Shown in pieces: positions 56,537 through 64,000 of a stretch of DNA of 64,000 nucleotides. This DNA comes from Amycolatopsis granulosa (GTDB taxonomy: Bacteria > Actinomycetota > Actinomycetes > Mycobacteriales > Pseudonocardiaceae). The stretch covers positions 930,001 through 994,000 of the forward strand of contig NZ_JAANOV010000001.1 of assembly GCF_011758745.1 (NCBI RefSeq). The letters are read 5' to 3'. Each line of letters opens with the position of its first letter. The first letter of the stretch is position 1. The notes under the pieces were generated by a model. The model saw nothing but the letters and a program-made list of their open reading frames with translations, did not search any database and was not told the DNA's origin. Both the position numbers and the translations under genes were made by a program.

Positions 56537-58395
56537 CCCGTCACCGTGGCATCGGTGTGCTGCTCGATGAGCTGGTCCACCTCGTCCCCGGTCGCGGTTT
56601 CGGCCGCGAACGCACCGCGCGCGGCGATCACGCCGTGCCGCCGCAGCCGCTCGGCCTGCTCGCGGCTGCGCACCCCCTCCGCGCCGATCCGCAGCTTCAG
56701 CTCGCGCGCCCGGGCGACCAGCTGATCCAGGTGCCGGGCCGCGGTCTCCGGCTCGCCGTCGGCGAGGGCGTCGACCACCGGCCCGGACAGGATCACGTGC
56801 TGCACCGACAGCCGGTGCTGCGGGATCAGCTCGAGATCGGCCGACCCCTGCACGGTCAGCACGAGCTTGGCGCCGAGGTCGGCCAGCACCGTGAGCGAGT
56901 CGAGCACCTCGCCGCGCGGGTCGAGGATCGCCGCGCTGTCGGTGCACAACCGCAGTGCCTTCGCCGGCAGCTCGTTGCGGTCCAGCTCGTCCTTGACCAT
57001 CGCCACCAGGTCGGGTTCGATCGCGAGCCGGTTGGGCAGCCGGATGCACACGTCGGGTGCCGCGTCCCCGTAGCGCGCCCGCCACCGCGCGGTCGCCCGC
57101 AGCGACTCGGTGAGCAGCCACTTGCCGAGCGGGATCGTCATGCCCGTGGTGTCGGCCAGCGGGAAGAACTCCTCCGCGGGCAGCTCGCCCAGCTCCGGAT
57201 GGTGCCAGCGCAGGCCCGCGTTGACCGCGGCGATCTCGTCCGGGTTGGCGAGCTTCACCGTCGGCTGGTAGATCAGCTCGAACTGCCCGTTCTCCAGGGC
57301 ACCCGCGATCTCCGCGCCGAGCCGGTAGCGGGCCCGGTCCCGGGCGTCCAGCTCGGGGTCGAACAGCATCCACTGCGCCTTGCCGGCTTCCTTGGCGCGG
57401 TGCAACGCGATCTCCGCCGCGCGCTGGATGTCCTCGACCCCGCCGTCACGCACGTCGCGCACCACGATCCCGGCGCTGGCGCTGACCCCGACGCCGTGGT
57501 CGCCGATGTAGATCGGCTCGGCCAGGTCCTCCAGCGCGGTCTCGACGAGCGTGATCACCTTCGCCGGGGTCAGCTCGCCGCGGAGCAGGACGGCGAACCC
57601 GTCCCCGGACAGCCGGGCCACGAGGGCCTCGTGGTCGGTGAAGGTCTGCTTGAGCTTCTTGGCGACGCCGCACAGCACCGCGTCGCCGACGCCCGCGCCG
57701 AGCCCGTCGTTGATCACCTTGAACCCGTCGAGGTCCAGGTAGATCAGGGCGACCTGACCGGGTGCGGACGGGCCGAGCGCGCTCTCCAGCATGGTGCGGA
57801 ATCGGGAGGCATTGGACAGGCCGGTGAGCGGGTCGTGGATGAGCTGGTGCCGCAGGGTCTCCTGCAGCTCGTGCACCTCGTTCGCGTCGGCCGCCATCAG
57901 CACCGGGAACCGGGTGCCGGGCCGGTCCCCGGGCAGGCGGGTGAGGACGACGTCGGCCCAGACGCCGGCGTCGTCGGCGTGTGCGAGCCGGACCCGGTCG
58001 GTGATGTCCTCGATGTCGGTCTCGGCGAGCTCGGACAACCCGGCGGTGAGCCGCTCGCGGCCCCGGGTGTCGAAGGCCAGGTCGGTGAGGCGGCGGCCGC
58101 GCAGCCGGTCCGGGCGGTGCCCGAGGAACTTGCCGAGCTCCTTGTTGACCTCGACGATCGTGCCGTCCGGGTCCGCCATCGCGATGCCGACGGGCGCGGT
58201 GCGGTAGAGGGTGGTGAACCGGCGGACCGCCGCGTCCCGGGCCGACTCGGCCTCGGCCAGTGCCGTGCGGGTGAAGTCGCGGAGGAGTCGCTCCAACTCG
58301 TCCGGGGGAAGCGCTACTCCCTCCGTGTCAGCCAGACGCGCGGCCCACTGCCGGGTCAGCTCCGCCAACCCTGGTGCGGGACCAGGTTCCGACAC
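56533..58395 (-). CDS. PAS-GGDEF-EAL protein with degenerate catalytic motifs
   Basis: 620 aa. Helical N-terminus, PAS (~60-170: TLYRTAPVGIAMADPDGTIVEVN), GGDEF domain (~185-345; HDPLTGLSN intact but the signature is LSGDGF instead of GGDEF) and EAL domain (~355-610; EAL reads NAG in VNAGLRWHH, the NLS Asn is lost in RLPNRL, and DDFGTGYSS is replaced by ADLGAKLVLT). Neither synthesis nor hydrolysis of c-di-GMP is expected; likely a binding sensor or scaffold. GTG with AGGTGG upstream. Confidence 0.9.
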   Translation of the reverse strand: MSEPGPAPGLAELTRQWAARLADTEGVALPPDELERLLRDFTRTALAEAESARDAAVRRFTTLYRTAPVGIAMADPDGTIVEVNKELGKFLGHRPDRLRGRRLTDLAFDTRGRERLTAGLSELAETDIEDITDRVRLAHADDAGVWADVVLTRLPGDRPGTRFPVLMAADANEVHELQETLRHQLIHDPLTGLSNASRFRTMLESALGPSAPGQVALIYLDLDGFKVINDGLGAGVGDAVLCGVAKKLKQTFTDHEALVARLSGDGFAVLLRGELTPAKVITLVETALEDLAEPIYIGDHGVGVSASAGIVVRDVRDGGVEDIQRAAEIALHRAKEAGKAQWMLFDPELDARDRARYRLGAEIAGALENGQFELIYQPTVKLANPDEIAAVNAGLRWHHPELGELPAEEFFPLADTTGMTIPLGKWLLTESLRATARWRARYGDAAPDVCIRLPNRLAIEPDLVAMVKDELDRNELPAKALRLCTDSAAILDPRGEVLDSLTVLADLGAKLVLTVQGSADLELIPQHRLSVQHVILSGPVVDALADGEPETAARHLDQLVARARELKLRIGAEGVRSREQAERLRRHGVIAARGAFAAETATGDEVDQLIEQHTDATVTG

Positions 58396-58641
58396 GCTCC
58401 ACCTCTTCTGTAGAACGACGATGGGCAGGTCAGGCCCGGGGTGGGCACCGACGAACCCGCTCCGGGCCGGTACCGCCCCGGAGTCATGTCACGCCATCAC
58501 GCCCGAACACCCTTGTCTACCGGCCGAACGTGTGATGATCAGTGTAAATGCAGTCACCAATGGTGATCATTTCGGCTACCGCGGTGCGCCGCGGTCAACA
58601 CAATGATCGTCGCCGATTCCGGCGACGAGGCCGGTCCGGCG

Positions 58642-58679
58642 GGACCTGAGACCGCCGCGATCGCGACTGTCTCAGGTCC
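58642..58679. terminator. Inverted repeat overlapping the lysR 3' end
   Basis: GGACCTGAGAC / GTCTCAGGTCC, perfect 11-bp arms with a 16-nt loop containing CGCGATCGCG; no T-run. Possible factor-dependent terminator. Confidence 0.4.
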
Positions 58680-59553
58680 GCCCGTCGAGCGTGGTGTCGA
58701 TGAACGCTCGGGTCGCCGCGGTGACCGGACCCTGCCGGTGCACGAGCCACTGCGGTAGCCGCTCGGGCGGGTCGAACCGGTAGACGTCCGCGCCGGCACG
58801 GACGGCGAGGTCCGTCCAGCCGTCCGGCATCAGCCCGGCTCCGATGCCCTTGAGCACCATCGGCAGCACCACGCTCCGGTCCCCGGCCTCGGCCGCGACC
58901 GTGAGGTCGCCGACGGTCGCGGCCAGCCGGTCGAACAGCGCCCGCACCGCGGTGGCCGGCTTGGTCACGACGAACCGCATGCCGCGCAGCACGTCCGGGC
59001 TCACCGACGGCCCGGGCACGTCGAGCGTGCCGGGCGGTACGACCAGCAGGAACTCCTCGTCCCGCAGGTGGTGCGTGACCAGCCCGCGGCCGGACGGGCG
59101 CTCGGCGCTGCCGCACACCCCCACCTCGCACCGGCCCTGAGACACCATGGCGACCACCTCCGCCGCGGAGATCGCGGAGGAGGTGCTGACCATGACCCCG
59201 GGATGGCGCTCGGCCAGTTCGGCGATGACGCTGGTGACCGGTTCCAGCCCGGACGACGAGGTCGCGGCCACGTCCACGCGGCCCGCGGCGCCGTCACCGA
59301 TCGCGCCCGCGGCCGCGCGCAGCGCGTCGAGGTCGCGCAGCACCAGCCGCGCCCGTCCGGCCAGCGCCTCGCCCGCGGTGCTCAGCACGGCGTGCCGCCC
59401 GACGCGGTGGAAGAGCGTGACCCCCAGTTCGTGCTCGAGCTTGCCGATGGCGCGGGACAGCGAGGGCTGCGCGACGTGCAGCGCCTTCGCCGCCGCGGTG
59501 AACCCGCCGAACTCCACGATCGCGACGAAGTACTCCAGCTGGCGGCGTTCCAT
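58672..59553 (-). CDS. LysR family transcriptional regulator
   Basis: 293 aa. N-terminal wHTH MERRQLEYFVAIVEFGGFTAAAKALHVAQPSLSRAIGKLE; periplasmic-binding-like effector domain follows. ATG 59553 is preferred over ATG 59568, which lies inside the LysR box and would add five residues. Divergent from the gamma-glutamyltransferase, its likely target. Confidence 0.9.
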   Translation of the reverse strand: MERRQLEYFVAIVEFGGFTAAAKALHVAQPSLSRAIGKLEHELGVTLFHRVGRHAVLSTAGEALAGRARLVLRDLDALRAAAGAIGDGAAGRVDVAATSSSGLEPVTSVIAELAERHPGVMVSTSSAISAAEVVAMVSQGRCEVGVCGSAERPSGRGLVTHHLRDEEFLLVVPPGTLDVPGPSVSPDVLRGMRFVVTKPATAVRALFDRLAATVGDLTVAAEAGDRSVVLPMVLKGIGAGLMPDGWTDLAVRAGADVYRFDPPERLPQWLVHRQGPVTAATRAFIDTTLDGRT

Positions 59554-59566
59554 CCCCTCCCCGTCC

Positions 59567-59581
59567 ATAGCGAAGCGCTAT
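59567..59581. promoter_or_regulatory. LysR box (T-N11-A) in the lysR/GGT intergenic region
   Basis: ATAGCG-AAG-CGCTAT, perfect arms; T59568 to A59580 is T-N11-A. Lies between lysR and the divergent gamma-glutamyltransferase start. Confidence 0.65.
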
Positions 59582-59639
59582 CGGAATGGTGTCACAGATG
59601 TCTTGGACGTCCGCCGGGTCGAGGGTGTCTACTCGATCC

Positions 59640-61427
59640 GTGTTCACCACCCGGCCCACCCTGCAGGGCACCCACGGCATGGTGTCGTCGACGCACTGGC
59701 TGGCCTCGGCGACCGCGATGGCAGTCCTGGAGGACGACGGGAACGCGTTCGACGCGGCGGTGGCCGCGGGGTTCGTGCTGCACGTCGTCGAACCGCACCT
59801 CAACGGCCCGGCCGGGGAGGTCCCGATCATCCTCGCGCCCGCCGGCCGGCCGCCGCGCGTGCTGTGCGGGCAGGGCCCGGCGCCGGCCGGGGCGACGGTG
59901 GCGCACTACACCTCGCTCGGCCTCGACCTGGTGCCCGGCACCGGCCCGCTGGCCGCCGCCGTGCCCGGCGCGTTCGACGCCTGGATGCTGCTGCTGCGCG
60001 ACCACGGCACGAAGACGCTCGCCCAGGTGCTCCGGTACGCGATCGGGTACGCCGAGCACGGGCACCCTGCCGTCGAGCGCATCGGCGCGGCGATCGCGGC
60101 GGTCCGGGAGCTGTTCGAACGGGAGTGGACGAGCTCGGCCGAGGTCTACCTGCGTGGCGGGCGCCCGCCGCGGCCCGGCGAGCTGCTGCGCAACCCGGCG
60201 CTGGCGGCGACGTGGCGCCGCGTGATCGCCGAGGCCGAGGCCGCCGGGCCGGGCCGGGAGGCCCAGATCGACGCGGCACGGCGGATCTGGCGCGAGGGTT
60301 TCATCGCCGAGGCGATCGCCGCCGCGGCGGCACGCCCCACGATGGATACCTCCGGGGAACGGCACGCGGGCACCCTCACCGCCGGCGACCTCGCCGCGTT
60401 CGAGGCGCAGTACGAAGACCCGGTCACCTACGACTGGCGCGGGTGGACGGTCGCCAAGTGCGGCCTGTGGAGCCAGGGCCCGGCGTTCCTGCAGCAGCTC
60501 GCCCTGCTGCCCGAGGATCTGTCCTACGGCACACCGGACTACCTGCACACCCTCGTCGAGGGCACCAAGCTGGCGATGGCCGACCGCGAGGCGTGGTACG
60601 GCGACAGCACCGACATCGCCCCGGAAACCCTGCTCTCCCGCGAGTACAACGACGCCCGCCGCGCCCTGATCGGCGCGGACGCGTCCACCGAGCTGCGGCC
60701 CGGTGCGCCCGGCGGGCGGCAGCCGCGGCTGAGCAAGCAGGCCGAACTGTCTCTCGGTGGCGCCGTGCCCCCGCCACCCGCCGCCGGGACGGGCGAGCCG
60801 ACCGTCGCCAAGGACGGCGCGACCCGCGGCGACACCTGCCACCTCGACGTCGCCGACCGCTGGGGCAACCTCGTCGCCGCCACCCCGAGCGGCGGCTGGT
60901 TGCAGTCCAACCCGGTCATCCCGGCGCTGGGCTTCCCGCTGGGCACCCGGCTGCAGATGGCGTGGCTCGACGAGGGCCTGCCGAACTCGCTGGTGCCGGG
61001 CCGCCGGCCCCGCACCACGCTGTCGCCGTCGATGGCGTTGCGCGACGGGGTGCCGGTGATGGCGTTCGGCACCCCCGGCGGGGACCAGCAGGACCAGTGG
61101 AGCGTGCAGTTCTTCCTCGCCGTCGCGTTGCGCGAGAACGTGCGCGGCGGCCTCGACCTGCAGGGCGCGATCGACGCCCCGAACTGGCACACCGACAGCT
61201 TCCCCAGCTCGTTCTACCCGCGTGTGATGCAACCGGGCAGCGTGACCGTCGAATCCCGCATCGGCGATGCCGCGATCGCCGGGTTGCGCCGCCGTGGGCA
61301 CGACGTCACGGTCGCCGGACCGTGGTCGGAGGGCCGGCTGTGCGCGGTCGCCCGCGACCCGGAAACCGGAGTGCTGTCGGCGGCTGCCAACCCCCGGGGC
61401 ATGCAGGGCTACGCCGCCGGACGGTAA
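59640..61427 (+). CDS. Gamma-glutamyltransferase family protein (Ntn hydrolase)
   Basis: 595 aa. N-terminal GNAFDAAVAAGFVLHVVEPHLNGPAGEV is the family pattern; GDTCHLDVADRWGNLVAATPSGGW has Thr399 at the autoprocessing nucleophile position, and FGTPGGDQQDQWSVQ is the C-terminal loop. No signal peptide, unlike periplasmic Ggt, so it may be a cytoplasmic acylase/amidohydrolase of the family. GTG 59640 start; an upstream extension contains unconserved residues. Probably controlled by the adjacent LysR. Confidence 0.87.
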   Translation: MFTTRPTLQGTHGMVSSTHWLASATAMAVLEDDGNAFDAAVAAGFVLHVVEPHLNGPAGEVPIILAPAGRPPRVLCGQGPAPAGATVAHYTSLGLDLVPGTGPLAAAVPGAFDAWMLLLRDHGTKTLAQVLRYAIGYAEHGHPAVERIGAAIAAVRELFEREWTSSAEVYLRGGRPPRPGELLRNPALAATWRRVIAEAEAAGPGREAQIDAARRIWREGFIAEAIAAAAARPTMDTSGERHAGTLTAGDLAAFEAQYEDPVTYDWRGWTVAKCGLWSQGPAFLQQLALLPEDLSYGTPDYLHTLVEGTKLAMADREAWYGDSTDIAPETLLSREYNDARRALIGADASTELRPGAPGGRQPRLSKQAELSLGGAVPPPPAAGTGEPTVAKDGATRGDTCHLDVADRWGNLVAATPSGGWLQSNPVIPALGFPLGTRLQMAWLDEGLPNSLVPGRRPRTTLSPSMALRDGVPVMAFGTPGGDQQDQWSVQFFLAVALRENVRGGLDLQGAIDAPNWHTDSFPSSFYPRVMQPGSVTVESRIGDAAIAGLRRRGHDVTVAGPWSEGRLCAVARDPETGVLSAAANPRGMQGYAAGR

Positions 61428-61453
61428 TCCCCGCGGCTACCGGAACGGAACGG

Positions 61454-62629
61454 TCACCAGTCGGCGAGCACCGTCTCGAACGCGAGTTCCGCGGCACCCA
61501 GCAGCTTCGCGTCGGAGCCCAGCGCGGAGGTCGCCACGCGCGTGCCGGCCAGCGCGCGGCTCACCATGCTGCGCTCGCGCACCAGCTCCTCCAGGTGCTC
61601 GACCAGCGACGACGGCAGTGCCGTGAACAGGTCACCCAGCACGACCAGCTGCGGGCACAACAGGTTGACCACGTTGCCGAGCCCGAGCGCCAGCCACTCG
61701 GTGAACTCGGCGAGCTCCTCCAGCGCGCCGCCGTTCGCCGCCAGCAGCCGCAGCTCGTGCACGATCGCGCCGACCGGGCTGTTCTCGTCCAGCCCCAGCG
61801 CGCGGGCCAGGGCCCGCTCCCCCACCTCGGTCTCCCAGCAGCCGTGCGAACCGCAGTAGCACCGCCGACCCCGCGGTCGCACCACCATGTGCCCGACCTC
61901 GCCGACGTGGTGCCCGCCCGCGCCGCGCATCGACACGCCGTTGGAGATGACCCCGCCGCCGACCCCGACGTCCGCGCTGATGTAGACCACGTCGTCGAAG
62001 CCGCGCGCCACACCCCGCAGGTGTTCGGCGACCGCGCCCAGCTCGGCGTCGTTGCCCATGTGCACCGGCAGGTGCAGCGCGCGCGACAGCCACGCCCCGA
62101 GCGGGATGTCGGTCCAGTGCAGGTTCGGTGCCTCGTGCACGAACCCGTCGGCGTGCCGCACCACACCCGGCACCGACACCCCGGCCGCCACCGGTTGCAC
62201 ACCCAGTTCGTCGACCAGCGGTCCCGCCGTGTCCACGATCTTGGTGAACACCTCGCGGGGATCGATGGTGGTGGAGCGCATGTTCCACCCGCCGCGCCCG
62301 AGGATCTCGCCACCGATGCCGACCAGCGCCATCCCGGCGCGCTCCACCCGGATGTCGATCGCCAGCACCACCGCCGCCTGCGGCTGCGGCAGCACCAGCA
62401 GCGACGGACGGCCGGCCCCGCTGCGCCGGGCCGGCAGCCGCTCCTCGACGAGCCCGTCCTCGGCGAGCCCGTCCACCAGTGCCTTGATCGTGCTGCGGTT
62501 CAGCCCGAGGTCGGTGGCGAGACTGGCCCGTGTGGACGGACCATGGACGTGCAGCCGGCGCAACAGGGCGGCCCTGTTGTGCCGGCGCACGTCGTCCGGG
62601 CGGGTGCCCGCGGTTGGTGTGGTCGTCAC
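61454..62629 (-). CDS. ROK family transcriptional regulator (XylR-type)
   Basis: 391 aa. N-terminal wHTH (LRRLHVHGPSTRASLATDLGLNRSTIKALV) and ROK sugar kinase-like domain with the zinc motif CYCGSHGCWE, VYISADVGVGGGVISNG and GEVGHM. GTG with AGGGAAG upstream. It lies 45 bp downstream of the permease gene on the same strand, so it is probably the last gene of a xylose-type uptake operon and its sugar-responsive repressor. Confidence 0.9.
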   Translation of the reverse strand: MTTTPTAGTRPDDVRRHNRAALLRRLHVHGPSTRASLATDLGLNRSTIKALVDGLAEDGLVEERLPARRSGAGRPSLLVLPQPQAAVVLAIDIRVERAGMALVGIGGEILGRGGWNMRSTTIDPREVFTKIVDTAGPLVDELGVQPVAAGVSVPGVVRHADGFVHEAPNLHWTDIPLGAWLSRALHLPVHMGNDAELGAVAEHLRGVARGFDDVVYISADVGVGGGVISNGVSMRGAGGHHVGEVGHMVVRPRGRRCYCGSHGCWETEVGERALARALGLDENSPVGAIVHELRLLAANGGALEELAEFTEWLALGLGNVVNLLCPQLVVLGDLFTALPSSLVEHLEELVRERSMVSRALAGTRVATSALGSDAKLLGAAELAFETVLADW

Positions 62630-62674
62630 CTGCGCTTCCCTGCTGGCCGGTGGTGGGCGTTGTGCACCCGCGCC

Positions 62675-64000
62675 TCAGCGCGCCACCGCGGCGCGCCTGC
62701 GCGAGAGCGCGTCGACGGCAGCGGCCACCAAGAGAACCAGGCAGGTGACGATGTTCACTGTAGCTGCCTGGAATCCGAGCAGTCCGAGGCCGTTCTGGAC
62801 GGTCGCCAGCACCAGGCCACCGATCACGGCGTCCCGCAACCGCCCGCGGCCGCCGAACAGCGAGGTGCCACCGATCACCGCGGCGCCGACGGCGAACAGC
62901 AAGGTGTTGCCGCCACCGGAATTGCCGTCCACCGCACCGACCTTGGAGCTGTAGACGATCGCGCCGATCGCGGCCACCGACGAGCAGATCACGAACACGC
63001 TCATCCGGATCTTGTCGACCTTGACGCCCGCGCGCCGCGCGGCCTCCTTGTTGCCGCCGACCGCGTACACGTGCCGCCCGTAACGGGTGCGATCCAGCAC
63101 GAACGTGCCCGCCACCAGCAGCGCCAGCACGATCGGCACCACGTAGGGCACGCCGGTGATCGTGGTCAGATCCGGGTTGGGCGAGCGGTTGACGTTGAAC
63201 AGGTGGGTGGCGACCGCACCGAGCACCAGCACCGCGGCGGCCTTGGCGAGCACGATCGCCGTCGGCTGCGCGACCAGCCCGCGCCGCAACCGTCCGAAGT
63301 GGCGGGTTACCACCACCACCGCGTAACCGCCCGCGGCCAGCACGAACAGGAGCCAGCCCGCGGGCACGGACAGGTTGCCGTTCGCGACCTGGTAGAGCAC
63401 GTTGCTCTGCCGGATCGAGATCGTGCCGCCCTCGCCGACCAGCTGCAGCACCAGGCCGTACCAGCCGATGAACAACGCCAGTGTCACCACGAACGACGGG
63501 ATGCCCACCTTGGCGACGATCGTGCCGGTCAGCGAGCCGATCACGGTGCCGGCGCAGACCGCCAGCACGATCTCCACCCACGGGTTCGCGGTGAACCCGG
63601 CCAGCATGATCACCGGCACAACCAGTGACAGCACCGCGGCGATCCAGACGCGCATCCACACGGCCAGCGCGACGGCCACGATGGACCCGGCGATGAACCC
63701 GTAGAACACCGCGGAGCCGAAGTTGCCGAGCAGGTTGCCGTTCTGCGTGAAGTGCAGCGCCATCACCGACGCCGCGACGCCGGAGGCGGTACCCGCGGAC
63801 AGGTCGATCTCGCCGAGCAGCAGCACCGGCACGATGCCCATCGCGATGATCGTCTGCCCGGCGCCCTGCGAGAACAGGTTGGCGATGTTGTTGAGGGTGA
63901 AGAAGCTGTCGGACAGCCCGGCGAACACCACGCCCAGCACGAGCAGGCCGAGCAGGGCGGGCAGGGCGCCGAGCTCGCCGCCGCGCAGGCGCCCGAAGTA
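62675..64000 (-). CDS. Sugar ABC transporter permease, XylH-like (N-terminus beyond window)
   Basis: 442 codons are visible; the frame continues past base 64000 (YFGRLRGGELGALPALLGLL). About 10 TM segments. LLLGEIDLSAGTASGVAASVMA and the EAARRAGVKVDKIRMSVFVICSS cytoplasmic loop are typical of XylH/RbsC-type BPD_transp_2 permeases; VIGGTSLFGGRGRLRDAVIGGLV is the C-terminal pattern. Partner ATPase and binding protein must lie to the right. Transcribed with the ROK regulator. Confidence 0.9.
   Translation of the reverse strand, partial: YFGRLRGGELGALPALLGLLVLGVVFAGLSDSFFTLNNIANLFSQGAGQTIIAMGIVPVLLLGEIDLSAGTASGVAASVMALHFTQNGNLLGNFGSAVFYGFIAGSIVAVALAVWMRVWIAAVLSLVVPVIMLAGFTANPWVEIVLAVCAGTVIGSLTGTIVAKVGIPSFVVTLALFIGWYGLVLQLVGEGGTISIRQSNVLYQVANGNLSVPAGWLLFVLAAGGYAVVVVTRHFGRLRRGLVAQPTAIVLAKAAAVLVLGAVATHLFNVNRSPNPDLTTITGVPYVVPIVLALLVAGTFVLDRTRYGRHVYAVGGNKEAARRAGVKVDKIRMSVFVICSSVAAIGAIVYSSKVGAVDGNSGGGNTLLFAVGAAVIGGTSLFGGRGRLRDAVIGGLVLATVQNGLGLLGFQAATVNIVTCLVLLVAAAVDALSRRRAAVAR

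Noticed and set aside
58533-58549. BldD-box half site upstream of the PAS-GGDEF-EAL gene
   Set aside because: The right half (TCAGTGTAA) fits the BldD consensus but the left half does not; a half site is not sufficient evidence.
59147-63628. A 1493-codon plus-strand open frame
   Set aside because: Spans lysR, GGT, ROK and permease in wrong frames or strand; no SD and no domain.

Overview
The window is high-GC actinobacterial DNA. It looks like a Pseudonocardiaceae chromosome, most likely Amycolatopsis or a close relative. This rests on third-position GC bias, many GTG starts, 4-bp ATGA/GTGA operon overlaps, TANNNT -10 boxes placed for leaderless mRNAs, a deazaflavin (F420) type reductase, TIGR03084/TIGR03085 proteins, and a rifamycin monooxygenase with its rifamycin-associated element. 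I see no tRNA, rRNA, CRISPR, insertion sequence or phage gene. It reads as a catabolic and housekeeping stretch of chromosome.

Layout. 1-2428 is the N-terminal part of a secreted repeat protein. 2706-9989 is regulatory: a MalT-like LuxR ATPase, an unknown protein, a sigma-like mini protein, an F420-type NADP oxidoreductase, and two LuxR response regulators flanking an NlpC/P60 hydrolase. 10160-18234 is an aminobenzoyl-CoA (or salicylyl-CoA) pathway: CoA ligase, bifunctional monooxygenase/reductase, PaaX-type regulator, RidA, SDR, enoyl-CoA hydratase and acyl-CoA dehydrogenase. Both leftward promoters carry the same TGAC-N4-GTCA operator. 18367-19883 is a rox-type rifamycin monooxygenase with its RAE palindrome.

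19985-31224 is mixed. It holds a deazaflavin-dependent oxidoreductase, a 3-hydroxybutyryl-CoA dehydrogenase/acyl-CoA dehydrogenase operon ending in a strong terminator, a nucleoside hydrolase, a decayed SRPBCC gene, TIGR03085, an orphan ClpP paralogue, DinB, PHP, a frameshifted DMT transporter, DoxX, a GT87 mannosyltransferase and DUF899.

31456-40293 is a fatty-acid-type region. A FabG-like SDR and a MaoC hydratase are followed by an operon with an aminoglycoside-phosphotransferase-like kinase, an ACAD11-like dehydrogenase (the human ACAD11 domains on two genes) and a paired acyl-CoA dehydrogenase set. Then come a TetR, two SDRs and another TetR. One identical 16-bp palindrome sits in front of both the FabG gene and the last TetR/SDR pair, which suggests one regulon.

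41450-50410 is a leftward operon with TIGR03084, AtuA, IVD-type acyl-CoA dehydrogenase, carboxyltransferase, biotin carboxylase, a second acyl-CoA dehydrogenase and TetR. It has an 18-bp operator upstream and looks like a branched or terpenoid acyl-CoA carboxylation pathway.

50689-54554 encodes a ribonucleotide reductase whose small subunit has the class Ic signature (Phe in place of the radical Tyr, Glu as first metal ligand). 54638-64000 carries a cytochrome P450, a PrxQ peroxiredoxin, a PAS-GGDEF-EAL protein with both catalytic domains degenerate, LysR with a divergent gamma-glutamyltransferase, and the ROK regulator and permease of a xylose-type ABC system that runs off the right edge.
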